Shown: piece after piece, positions 6,605 to 17,887 of the stretch
Position numbering within the stretch: position 1 is the first letter of the stretch
Layout of the letters: every line of letters starts with the position of its first letter
Assembly (NCBI GenBank): GCA_958295895.1
Contig: CATQHI010000005.1
Location: 196,501-260,500, forward strand
DNA length: 64,000 bases
Direction: 5' to 3'
Source: Saprospiraceae bacterium
GTDB lineage: Bacteria; Bacteroidota; Bacteroidia; Chitinophagales; Saprospiraceae
The notes under the pieces: model-generated
The model's database searches: none
What the model was told of the DNA's origin: nothing
Seen by the model: the letters and a program-made list of their open reading frames with translations, nothing else
Program-made: the position numbers and the translations under genes

Positions 6605-9397
6605 CTATAGGTTGAACGTGAAGGTATAACTTCCCGAAGCCACCCGGTAGCCCCCATCAATCAATTCCACGAAGGCACTCTCCTCCACTGCTGCCCCATC
6701 CACCAGCAGCTCGCCTACCCCCGCAGGCAGCTGTAGCCGTCCCGTAACGCCGGGCGGCAGCTTAACTGAATAGGTAACCGTATTCCCCTGCTTAGCCCAG
6801 TTACTCTCAATCTTACCCCGGGGACTATCGTGAGAAGTTTTGACCCACTCCAAATTCGTCTCCACCCCGGGCGTAAGCGTAATCTCACCGGAGCCGGCCG
6901 CCCCCACGAAGGGATTGATACCCCCCAGGTAAGTGTACAGCCAGAAGCCGATGTTAGTACTGAAGGGGTGGTGGCCCGTACCGTAGCCCTCCGCGTTTAG
7001 GTTTTCGCCCATCGTGCTGCGGTCGCTGCTGACGAAGTGCAGCCAGCCCGGACTCTCCACCTGAGTCACCATCCGGTAGGCCAGCGGCAGGTCGTGCGCG
7101 CTGAGGTAGTAGAGTAGCGGCTTCACCCCCAAAAAGCCGACTGAGGTGTGGTAGTCGTTGGCGCGGATGGCATCCATGAGACGGGCATGCACCTTTTCGC
7201 GGTACTCCTCCGGCACGAGGCCGTAGTACAGCGGTACCACCTGGGCCGTCTGGGAGTTAGGATTATACCAACCGGTCTCCGTATCTAGGAACTCCTCGTT
7301 GAAGCGGTCGCGGATGCGGCTGGCATGGGCGGCGTAGGTCTCGGCGTCCTCCGTTTTGCCGAGCATTCGGGCGTAGCCGGCCAGCAGATCGCTGAAGTGG
7401 TAGCTACCCGCCGTCGAGGTCTGGGGCACCGGCGTCAGTCCCGGACCGAAGCCATTAGAGTTATGCGTCAGGTCGAGCCAGTCGCCGAGCGACCAGTTGA
7501 TGATATCGTCCTCGGCCGTGGTATAGAGGTATTCAAGGTAATCGCGCATCGGCTGGTAGGCGTGGGCGACGATGGCCGTATCCCCGGTGTACTGATAGAG
7601 CTTGTCGGTGACATAGAAGATGGTGCCGCCCCACCAGGGGTCGTCCCAGGTAAAAGGCTCGCCGTCGACGTTGAAGCTCCAGCCATTGGTGGGTACGATG
7701 GCCGGCACGTGGCCGTTGGGCTCCTGGGCGTCGATGAGGTCCTGCAGGTACTTTTGGTAGGCGTTGATGGCCTCGTAGTTCATCAGGTACGACTCCATCG
7801 TTTCCATGCCGCCATCGAGCGTCCAGCCCATCTTTTCGCGGGTGGGCTCCTCGCCGGGCATACCGTGGATACTGTTTTCCAGGGTGCGCCGTACGGCGGC
7901 GTGCAGTTCGTTGAGCCGTTCGTCGGAGCAGTTGAATGCTCCGATTGTCGCCAGATCAGTGTGCACCCGTTTAGCCGTTAGGGCGGGGAGCGCAGGTGCG
8001 GTGGAAACTCCGGAAAGCTGTACGTAGCGGAACCCGTGGTAGGTAAAACGCGGTTCGTACACCTCCTCCGTACCCCCGGCGGATACCAATACCCCCCGCT
8101 GAAAACGCCCCCAGGTGTGGCCGGAACTATGCTGCACGTCGAGGGTGCTGTCGGCCCGGAGGGTTTCGTTAAAGTCGAGGGTCACGGTCTGCCCCTCTTC
8201 CAGTTCCTCGAAGCGGACCTCCACCCAACCCGTCAGGTTCTCGCCGAAGTCGTACACGAAGGTGTCCGGGGCGGGGCTCCACATCCGCTCGGCACGCAGC
8301 TCGCCGGTCACCCGCAGGGGCGGCATGTACTGAGCACGCAGCTCACCTACCGGAGCGGGCGCCTCCACGACGGACTGCCAGTGACTGTCGTCGAAGTCGA
8401 GCGTATTCCAGCCCGGCTGCCGCTGGTTGAGGTCGATGGTCTCCCCACCGCGCAGGCTGTTGTAGACGATCTCGCCGTAGCCCCACCGCCAGCTGGTATC
8501 GGAGACGATCTCGCGGGTGCTGCCGTCTGTATATTTCACGTAGAGATTGAAAAGAAGTTTATTAGGTGTCTTCCAGTTGGCGCGGTTCATCTGAAAGAGG
8601 TCCTGGGTGGGCAGGTTATAGAAACCATTGCCGAGGATGACCCCGATGGCGTTACTGTCCACCCGCAGCTGGTCGGTGACGTCGTAGGTCAGGTACTGGA
8701 CTGTACGCTGGTAGTCGGTGAAGGCGGGATCGAGCATGTGGTCGCCCACCTTTTCCCCGTTCAGGCTCAGCTCGTAGTAGCCCAGTCCGGATACACTTAC
8801 CGTGGCCCGCTCGATCGCTTTACCGCCCAGCCCGATCTTCTTACGCAAGTAGATGGCCGTAGAGTCGCTGTCGTCGAAGTCTTGCGGCTCACTCACGAAG
8901 GGGGTACGCAGGGTACTCACGGGAGCATACTTCGAGGAGATCCACCGGGCATGCCAGTCGGTGGTGTCGAGCAGCCCCATGGTCCACCGGGCGGGCGCAC
9001 TCCAGTCGGTGGGACTACCGGTCTCGTCCCACACGCGTACTTTCCAGTAGCAGCGGTCGCGGGAGCTCAAGTTTCTTCCCCGGTAAGTGACGTGTACGCT
9101 AGCGGGGCTTGTGACTTTACCGGAGTTCCAGCGGTCGGCCCCGGCCTCGGTAAGTTTTTCGGGGCTACTGGCCACCAGGACCTGGTAGGCCGTTTGCTGG
9201 ATGCCATTACGGTCGCTAATCATTTTCCACCCCAGGCGGGGGGCGGTGGCATCGATGCCTAGGGGATCGGTGCCGTACTCACAGCGGAGGTCAGCTACCG
9301 CGCTGGACTGCCGTTGCTGGCCGTATCCAAAGGCCGAGACCAAGAGGCAGAGGACTAGCACCAGCTTTGTCGGAACGTGGGCTGGGAAGTCGGTCAT
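6605..9397 (-). CDS. Alpha-L-rhamnosidase (GH78), secreted
   Basis: A 930-aa glycoside hydrolase family 78 enzyme that releases terminal alpha-L-rhamnose. The N-terminal signal peptide ends near AFGYGQ. An N-terminal rhamnosidase beta-sandwich domain (DLRCEYGTDPLGIDATAPRLGW) is followed by the concanavalin-like domain, and then the (alpha/alpha)6 catalytic barrel. The barrel holds the general-acid motif REKMGWTLDGG and the conserved W-rich DDPWWGGTIF. The C-terminal beta-sandwich carries the typical SPRGKIESNW. First gene of a two-gene operon with the sulfatase. A box TACCTTGT lies about 20 nt upstream of the ATG. A variant of the GC repeat (7981) lies inside the gene. No SusC/SusD pair accompanies it. 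Confidence 0.94.
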   Translation of the reverse strand: MTDFPAHVPTKLVLVLCLLVSAFGYGQQRQSSAVADLRCEYGTDPLGIDATAPRLGWKMISDRNGIQQTAYQVLVASSPEKLTEAGADRWNSGKVTSPASVHVTYRGRNLSSRDRCYWKVRVWDETGSPTDWSAPARWTMGLLDTTDWHARWISSKYAPVSTLRTPFVSEPQDFDDSDSTAIYLRKKIGLGGKAIERATVSVSGLGYYELSLNGEKVGDHMLDPAFTDYQRTVQYLTYDVTDQLRVDSNAIGVILGNGFYNLPTQDLFQMNRANWKTPNKLLFNLYVKYTDGSTREIVSDTSWRWGYGEIVYNSLRGGETIDLNQRQPGWNTLDFDDSHWQSVVEAPAPVGELRAQYMPPLRVTGELRAERMWSPAPDTFVYDFGENLTGWVEVRFEELEEGQTVTLDFNETLRADSTLDVQHSSGHTWGRFQRGVLVSAGGTEEVYEPRFTYHGFRYVQLSGVSTAPALPALTAKRVHTDLATIGAFNCSDERLNELHAAVRRTLENSIHGMPGEEPTREKMGWTLDGGMETMESYLMNYEAINAYQKYLQDLIDAQEPNGHVPAIVPTNGWSFNVDGEPFTWDDPWWGGTIFYVTDKLYQYTGDTAIVAHAYQPMRDYLEYLYTTAEDDIINWSLGDWLDLTHNSNGFGPGLTPVPQTSTAGSYHFSDLLAGYARMLGKTEDAETYAAHASRIRDRFNEEFLDTETGWYNPNSQTAQVVPLYYGLVPEEYREKVHARLMDAIRANDYHTSVGFLGVKPLLYYLSAHDLPLAYRMVTQVESPGWLHFVSSDRSTMGENLNAEGYGTGHHPFSTNIGFWLYTYLGGINPFVGAAGSGEITLTPGVETNLEWVKTSHDSPRGKIESNWAKQGNTVTYSVKLPPGVTGRLQLPAGVGELLVDGAAVEESAFVELIDGGYRVASGSYTFTFNL
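7981..8003 (+). repeat. Dispersed GC repeat variant inside GH78 gene
   Basis: GGGCGGGGAGCGCAGGTGC with one additional base relative to the core, then GGTG. On the coding strand it encodes Ala-Pro-Ala-Leu-Pro-Ala. Confidence 0.6.
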
Positions 9398-9544
9398 TGG
9401 TAGGGGTTGAACCTACAAGGTACGCGACGTTCATATTAACGCCCAGTCCCCTAGTACCTCGCGTCACCGGTCAGAGTTAAGATTCACGGCAGCAGAGGAA
9501 CCCCTCCCGCTCCTCTCCCGTTAACTGAAAAAAAGAAACCAAAG

Positions 9545-10159
9545 ATGCCCCGCCGCCGCTATGAGGTTCCCGATAAGCCCTTCATCACCACCGCCGACAT
9601 GCGGGTGCGGTATGGGCCGGATTTTGATCCGAATGTGTTTGGGCGGTGGGTGCGGGAGGGGAAGGTGCGGAAGTTGCGTAATGGGCTGTATTTGAGCTCA
9701 AATATGGATTTGACGTCTACGCTTAACCATTTTGCGGTAGCTAACCAACTCTACAGACCGTCCTACATATCGCTCGAAGCCGCGCTCAGGTACTATAACT
9801 TTATTCCGGAGACCGTGTACCACACTACATCGGTAACTCCCCTCAAAACACAGCAGTTTCGGATAGGGTATACCGTCCATTTCTATCGCACCATAGACTC
9901 AGCCCTGTTCTTTGGCTATCACTTACACCAGTGGAAAGACACTACCTACGCCATTGCTTCGCCCGAGAAAGCGTTGTTGGATTTTGCATACCTGGAACCT
10001 CAATTCGCCGACGCGGAATGGATAGAAGAAATGCGATTCGATGAATTTGAAATTGATGAACTAGTCGACTGGGAACTAATGAACTTATATGCCCAAAGGA
10101 TGGGCGGTAACGCCATCCTGCACCGCTTACATACACTCAAAAAAGTTGTCGCACTATGA
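9545..10159 (+). CDS. AbiEi-like antitoxin (type IV toxin-antitoxin)
   Basis: A 204-aa protein resembling AbiEi antitoxins. The N-terminal winged-helix segment (FITTADMRVRYG...VREGKVRKLRNGLY) is followed by the antitoxin C-terminal region, with SYISLEAALRYYNFIPE and the family-typical IASPEKALLDFAYL. AbiEi represses its own operon and counters the AbiEii nucleotidyltransferase. The stop overlaps the start of the toxin gene by 4 nt (ATGA), as is typical of the pair. The segment looks more AT-rich than the carbohydrate genes around it, consistent with horizontal acquisition. No clear -7 box near the ATG. Confidence 0.85.
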   Translation: MPRRRYEVPDKPFITTADMRVRYGPDFDPNVFGRWVREGKVRKLRNGLYLSSNMDLTSTLNHFAVANQLYRPSYISLEAALRYYNFIPETVYHTTSVTPLKTQQFRIGYTVHFYRTIDSALFFGYHLHQWKDTTYAIASPEKALLDFAYLEPQFADAEWIEEMRFDEFEIDELVDWELMNLYAQRMGGNAILHRLHTLKKVVAL

Positions 10160-10935
10160 TGGCCATAGACCAGATACAGAAGTGGTATCCTGATGGCTTG
10201 CACCGGAGGAAGCTGGATTTGCTCAGGGAATACATCCAGTACGAAATGCTGCAAGCACTCTACCGAAGCAAGCACGGCTATCGCTACGTCTTCCTAGAGG
10301 GTACCTGCCTGCGTATTGCTTACGGTACCGAACGCTTCTCCGAAGATCTAGACTTTGACAACAGAGACTTGACCCCAGCAGATTTTGAGGAGGCGGTAGC
10401 CATCATCCAGCGCTGGTTGGAGCGTAATGGGTATGAGGTCACCATCCGGTTGGTGCACAAGGGGGCTTACCACGCCCGCATCACCTTTCCGGGGCCGCTG
10501 TACAAATACGATCTATCTCCCCATAAGGAAGCCAAAATGCTGATCAAGATGGATACCGAAAAGCAGCACTACGATTACCAGCCGCGGGTGCATACGCTCA
10601 GTAAATTCGGTATACAGAACGATATCCTTGTCACCCCACCCGAACTGCTCTGTGCCCAAAAAATAGCCGCGGTGTTGGGTCGCAAGCGGCCCAAGGGGCG
10701 TGACTTTTACGACTTGCACTGGTTACTGCAGCAGTACCGACCGGATTTCGGCTACCTACGGCAACGGCTTGATATTAACGACGTAAAAGCCCTACGTGAG
10801 CGAGTAGCCGGGCACATCGAGCATTTTAATTTTGATGACTTAGCGCAGGGTGTAGCCGCATTCTTATTCAATCCAGATGACGTCGACCGTGTTCGCCACT
10901 TTCCTGCCTTCTGGGCGGAGACGCAGTTGACATAG
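10156..10935 (+). CDS. AbiEii-like nucleotidyltransferase toxin
   Basis: A 259-aa nucleotidyltransferase of the AbiEii/AbiGii/MenT-like group. The NTase core is visible as LEGTCLRIAYGTERFSEDLDFD (the GS/GT motif plus the DxD metal site), with the downstream Lys-rich motif RKRPKGRDFYDL conserved in the family. Characterised relatives inactivate tRNA by nucleotide transfer or act in phage abortive infection. Translationally coupled to the AbiEi antitoxin by the ATGA overlap. It ends 4 bp before the stop codon of a convergent Uma2 fragment, suggesting a defence-island style insertion junction. Confidence 0.87.
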   Translation: MMAIDQIQKWYPDGLHRRKLDLLREYIQYEMLQALYRSKHGYRYVFLEGTCLRIAYGTERFSEDLDFDNRDLTPADFEEAVAIIQRWLERNGYEVTIRLVHKGAYHARITFPGPLYKYDLSPHKEAKMLIKMDTEKQHYDYQPRVHTLSKFGIQNDILVTPPELLCAQKIAAVLGRKRPKGRDFYDLHWLLQQYRPDFGYLRQRLDINDVKALRERVAGHIEHFNFDDLAQGVAAFLFNPDDVDRVRHFPAFWAETQLT

Positions 10936-10939
10936 TTTA

Positions 10940-11320
10940 TCACCCCCCGGAAAGCTGAGCCAACTGAGCCGCGGAGACAAAGGCCGCATCCGCGCAGAAC
11001 GCACCGACCCATCCGGCAGCGTAAAACCCGTACTCGGACTGTAGGCGCGCCCGAGCCTTACGCGACTTGACGAATAGGTTGAGGTAAAATCCAACGTCCG
11101 ACTCCTGGCCACCGGAGAGTAAGTGTACGGGGGACATAACGGTGAGCTGACCGTCCGGCTCCCGCTCTACAATAAGCTCGGGATGACGGCTACAAAAGTC
11201 CTCGAACTCCGCCAGCGAAAGCTGCTCGTCGAAGCGGAGCTGGATGCTACGGTTCTCGGGAAGTTCGATTCGGCAGGACATACGGGGCATAACGTTCGGG
11301 GTGGAGGGTAAGTTACTCAT
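10940..11320 (-). pseudogene. Truncated, frameshifted Uma2-family nuclease fragment
   Basis: The N-terminal two-thirds of a Uma2 (DUF820, PD-(D/E)xK) protein: SLAEFEDFCSRHPELIVERE, DGQLTVMSPV and GGQESDVGFYLN are recognisable. The frame as read gives YAAGWVGAFC where the +1 frame reads TLPDGSVRS, the family sequence. The original frame then resumes with ADAAFVSAAQLAQL. This implies two compensating indels near 11000-11025. The protein stops after LSGG, whereas family members continue for another 60-90 residues, which carry the second catalytic acid and Lys. It is therefore a remnant or inactive. The true start may be ATG 11290 or 11320. Confidence 0.75.
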
Positions 11321-11351
11321 CGATCCGTGACATCGCAGCTCCTACCTGGCA

Positions 11352-11373
11352 CTTTGCACCTGCGGCCCCGCCC
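11352..11373 (-). repeat. Dispersed GC repeat, exact core, intergenic
   Basis: Exact minus-strand core followed by AAAG, between the Uma2 fragment and the trehalose synthase start. Confidence 0.85.
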
Positions 11374-11427
11374 TACAACTCCCCAACTCTTCCTACCTTC
11401 CGCCCTTCTATCCGCATACCCCACTAC

Positions 11428-14711
<3,284 letters not shown>

Positions 14712-14715
<4 letters not shown>

Positions 14716-15431
14716 CTCAGCAAGCGCCGGTAGATCGTGGTTAGATAGGATTGTCTAGCCCCCAGTCGGTACAGCGCGTACAGTAGTACGTAGGTAGCCT
14801 GCGTACGCACTAGACCATAGCGCAGGTACTTGCGCGGCGAGGTCGTCACGTGCCCGTCCAGCACTACAAACCCCCGGTACCGCCTGAGCCGGCGCACTAG
14901 CTCGTTATCCTCCAGTAGCCGCCAGTCGGGAAAGCCCCCCACGGCCTGAAAATCTTTGCGTAGTACCCACAGCGACTGGTCCCCAAAGCGGAAAGCCGGT
15001 AAATCATAGCGCGTAAAGGAGGCATACAGTCGCAGCAGGGGTACGCGCTCCTGACCGGTGAAGCACAGTCGAAAGCAGCAGGGTAGGGGACCGTGGTGGC
15101 GCAGCTGCTCTAGCCAATCTATAGGAGGTAGCGTATCGGCGTGTAGAAAATAAAGGCTCTTCCCCCGGGCCTGTTTAGCCCCCTCGTTCATCTGCCGGGC
15201 GCGGCCGCGGGTGCAGTGAATCAGGCGGACTCCCGAGCTCAGGGCAATGGCCTGGGTGCCATCCGTACTGCCCCCATCGACCACGATAATTTCATACGAA
15301 TCCCCCGTCTTCCCCCCGCTCGGGCTCTTTTCCCCCTCCTGCTGCCGTAGCCGTTGCAGGGTCGCGCTCAGGTGACTGGCTTCGTTTAAGGTGGGTAGGA
15401 TCACGGAGCACCAGGGTGTCTTCGGGCTCAT
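14712..15431 (-). CDS. Family 2 glycosyltransferase, TIGR04283-like
   Basis: A 239-aa GT-A fold glycosyltransferase. The N-terminal SVILPTLNEASHLSATL and the nucleotide-binding IIVVDGGSTDGTQ are typical. The sequence CTRGRARQMNEGAKQARG and FLHADTLPP contains the family RARQMN and metal-binding HAD motifs. GDQSLWVLRKDF and LLEDNELVRRLRR match the subfamily defined as TIGR04283 (often near lipid or arsenosugar genes). Acceptor unknown; probably acts at the inner membrane face. It overlaps the upstream small membrane-protein gene by 140 nt in another frame, which is unusual, and shares stop bases with the convergent treS gene. Confidence 0.85.
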
Positions 15432-15612
15432 CCGCGGGGTCGGGTTTGGCAGTGGGTAGGTAGTGGATCACGGCCGCGACGACGCCGATGACGAGCAGCC
15501 ACCAGTCCATGAGGCTAGTGTCGGTGCGGGTCAGCAGTACCTCGACGATCTTGGCACCTAGTAGCAGGCCGAAGGCGCCGTAGATGATGACGTGTTTGAG
15601 GTCGCGGGTCAT
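15292..15612 (-). CDS. Small two-helix membrane protein
   Basis: A 106-aa protein with two probable transmembrane helices (residues about 8-27, IIYGAFGLLLGAKIVEVLL; and 36-53, WWLLVIGVVAAVIHYLP) and a charged, Pro-rich cytoplasmic tail. No family recognised. The last 46 codons overlap the glycosyltransferase gene in a different frame. Either this is a real overlap, or an indel near 15430 has extended the frame past its natural end. It follows galM (18 nt gap) on the same strand and is probably part of the mutA-like/galM/glycosyltransferase transcription unit. Confidence 0.55.
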   Translation of the reverse strand: MTRDLKHVIIYGAFGLLLGAKIVEVLLTRTDTSLMDWWLLVIGVVAAVIHYLPTAKPDPADEPEDTLVLRDPTHLKRSQSPERDPATATAAGGGKEPERGEDGGFV

Positions 15613-15630
15613 ACGCGGGGGAGTGATTAG

Positions 15631-16665
15631 CTACTCAAAGCGATACACCGTGGTAGTGTTGTAGGTATCGCCCACTTTGAGCACGGGGGTGGCAAAATTT
15701 GGCTGGTTAGGGGAGTCCGGGAAGTGCTGGGTCTCCAGACAGATGCCGGTGTGGGGTTCGATTGGTGCACCGTCGTTTACGGTAAACTCCCCGGGCCGGA
15801 AGTTGGTGGTGAACAGCTGTACCCCGGGTTCGGTGGTGAAGCAGCGCAGCCTACGCCCGGAAACGGGGTCGGTCAACAAGGCGAACTCCCGCAGGCTACC
15901 GTCGTAGCCGTTGAGGACGAAGTTGTGGTCGTAGCCCCGGGCCAGTTGGATCTGGGGGTAATCGGCTTCGATGTCCTGCCCCACGGCCTTCGGTGTGCGA
16001 AAGTCGAAGGGGGTGCCGGCTACTGACTCGTTTTCTCCCGTAGGTATCTGCTGCTTATTAACTGGGGTATAGCGGTCCGCGTCGAGGTATAAGACTTGGT
16101 CCAGCACCGACCCACCGCCGCCGCCCAGGCTGAAGTAGCTGTGGTTGGTGAGGTTGACGATAGTGTCTCGGTTAGTGGTAGCTGTGTAGTGAATGTGCAG
16201 GGCGTCGTCGTTGGTCCAGCGGTAGGTACAGGTGACGGCGAGGGTGCCGGGAAAGCCCATCTCGCCGTCGGGACTGGTGTAGCTTAGGGTAAGGATGGCC
16301 GCATCGTCCGTGGTCGAGGGTTCCACCGTCCAGAGCTTGCGGTTGAAGCCTACGCTGCCGCCGTGTAGTTGGTTACCGTTTTCATTGGCGTCAAGCTGGT
16401 AGGTGGTGCCGTCGAGCGTGAAGCGGGCACCGGCGATACGGTTGCCGTAGCGACCCACGAGGGCTCCGTAATAGGGGTACTTACTGAGGTAGCCGTCGAT
16501 GCTGGTATAGCCTAGCACCATTTCCTGATCGTCGATGCGGATGCTCTGAATGGTGGCTCCATAGTTAAGCACGTGTATGCTATTACCCCGTTCGTTGGTG
16601 AGGGTATGGCGTTCGACGGGGCCGTCGGGGCTGGTACCCCAGGGGGCATGGGTGGCGGTAGGCAT
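15631..16665 (-). CDS. galM: Aldose 1-epimerase (mutarotase)
   Basis: A 344-aa galactose mutarotase family enzyme that interconverts alpha and beta anomers of hexoses. Characteristic motifs are NYGATIQSIRI, GRYGNRIAGARFTLDG (substrate-binding Arg-Ile), NLTNHSYFSLGG with the catalytic His, GYDHNFVLNG and the late GICLETQHFPDSPNQPNF carrying the catalytic Glu. Length is normal. No signal peptide, so it acts in the cytoplasm. It starts 22 nt after the mutase homologue gene and is probably in the same operon. Confidence 0.93.
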   Translation of the reverse strand: MPTATHAPWGTSPDGPVERHTLTNERGNSIHVLNYGATIQSIRIDDQEMVLGYTSIDGYLSKYPYYGALVGRYGNRIAGARFTLDGTTYQLDANENGNQLHGGSVGFNRKLWTVEPSTTDDAAILTLSYTSPDGEMGFPGTLAVTCTYRWTNDDALHIHYTATTNRDTIVNLTNHSYFSLGGGGGSVLDQVLYLDADRYTPVNKQQIPTGENESVAGTPFDFRTPKAVGQDIEADYPQIQLARGYDHNFVLNGYDGSLREFALLTDPVSGRRLRCFTTEPGVQLFTTNFRPGEFTVNDGAPIEPHTGICLETQHFPDSPNQPNFATPVLKVGDTYNTTTVYRFE

Positions 16666-16686
16666 GGGGGTTGAGTTAGGAGTAAA

Positions 16687-17856
16687 CTAGAAATCGGTGG
16701 CCTCGGCAAAGCCCCCCTGCGCCTCGATGGTACGGAAGCGGTCCCAGGCTGCATCGACGAGCTGGCCGGTGAGGGTATCGAGGTAACAACTACCGGCGGC
16801 GGGGTCGGCATACTCATCGAGGCCCGCTTCCAGCTTGAGCAGGTGCTGGATGTTGATGGCCAGTCGGTGGCCCAGCGGGGTGGGCGGGGTATCGCCGCCC
16901 TCGGCGGGGGCGAGGAAGAGCTCGTCGGCCCCACCGGTGATGGCCGACAGGGCCTGGGTGGTGAGGTACAGTAGGTTCTGATCGCGGTCGGCGGAGAGCG
17001 AAGCCACATCGGAGTGGGCGGCGATGCGCACTGGCGGGGCACTCTCGATCCCGAAGCTTTTCAGCACGTTGGCCCAGAGGATACGGAAGGCCCGTAGCTT
17101 GGCGATATCTACGTAGTAGGAGCTCCCTACCGTAAAGGCGAACTGGAGGTGCTGATTGACCACGGCGGGCTCGGCGCCGCGCTCGCGGAGTTGCTGGAGG
17201 TACTCAGCTCCCTTGGCCAGGGCCAGGGCCAGCTCGGCATCCGCCAGCGAAGGGCCGTTGTTGAAGCCGGCGGCATTGACCTGGAGCACCCGGAACTGGG
17301 GCATCCACTGATTGACGAAGCCCAGCAATCGGATCAGGGGGGGGAAGGGCGGCTCGCTCCAGTCGAGCAGGGGGTCGAAGTCGACCGATCCGCGGATGGT
17401 CGCCAGATCGTAGCCCTGCTGCCGGAGGTACTTCACCAGGTCGCGGAAGAGCTCGGCTGGGTCCTGGCCCGGGTAGCGAAGGGCACAGTGCAGGGAGATG
17501 AAGTCGAGCCGGATGTCCTGAAGTAGCTCCGTCACCTCCCCCGCACTCGGCTGCCGGAAGAGCCGAAACAGCAGTGCCTCCGCCCCCTGCCGGAGGGCAC
17601 GTAGCGCCGAGGCGTTAATTTCTTCATTGGTGCCCGAGTCGACGTAGGCTCCTACTTGCCAGCCGGCCGGCCGGTCCACGGGGGGCAGGGCCTCAACTTC
17701 CGTGCGGGTGTAGAGGGGGGCCAGACGGATACGCTCGTTGATCTCCCAGTCGAGGCTATCCAGGTCGCGGCCCTTCAGTTCCTTGCTGGCGCGTTGTAGC
17801 CAGTCGGCCTTGTCGTAGTCGGGAAAGGGAGCGCGTGCGAGATCGGCAGCGGGCAT
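16687..17856 (-). CDS. mutA: Methylmalonyl-CoA mutase small-subunit homologue
   Basis: A 389-aa homologue of the non-catalytic small subunit of methylmalonyl-CoA mutase, which links succinyl-CoA and methylmalonyl-CoA. Recognisable are ADWLQRASKELKGRDLDSLDWEI at the start, RGSVDFDPLLDW, and the late VDIAKLRAFRILWANV and YADPAAGSCYLDTLT of the TIM-barrel domain. It ends at the end of the barrel, so the B12-binding Rossmann domain of full-length mutases is absent. This is common for the small subunit in Bacteroidota. The next gene downstream is galM, not mutB, so the catalytic partner is missing from this locus. A -7-like box TACATTGG lies 24 nt upstream of the ATG. Confidence 0.83.
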   Translation of the reverse strand: MPAADLARAPFPDYDKADWLQRASKELKGRDLDSLDWEINERIRLAPLYTRTEVEALPPVDRPAGWQVGAYVDSGTNEEINASALRALRQGAEALLFRLFRQPSAGEVTELLQDIRLDFISLHCALRYPGQDPAELFRDLVKYLRQQGYDLATIRGSVDFDPLLDWSEPPFPPLIRLLGFVNQWMPQFRVLQVNAAGFNNGPSLADAELALALAKGAEYLQQLRERGAEPAVVNQHLQFAFTVGSSYYVDIAKLRAFRILWANVLKSFGIESAPPVRIAAHSDVASLSADRDQNLLYLTTQALSAITGGADELFLAPAEGGDTPPTPLGHRLAINIQHLLKLEAGLDEYADPAAGSCYLDTLTGQLVDAAWDRFRTIEAQGGFAEATDF

Positions 17857-17887
17857 AGGCAGCGGTTAGTGGTGCCCAATGTACGGC

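Noticed and set aside
8036-9262. 408-codon plus-strand frame opposite the GH78 gene
   Set aside because: No recognisable motif and composition typical of an antisense shadow; the GH78 frame is continuous.
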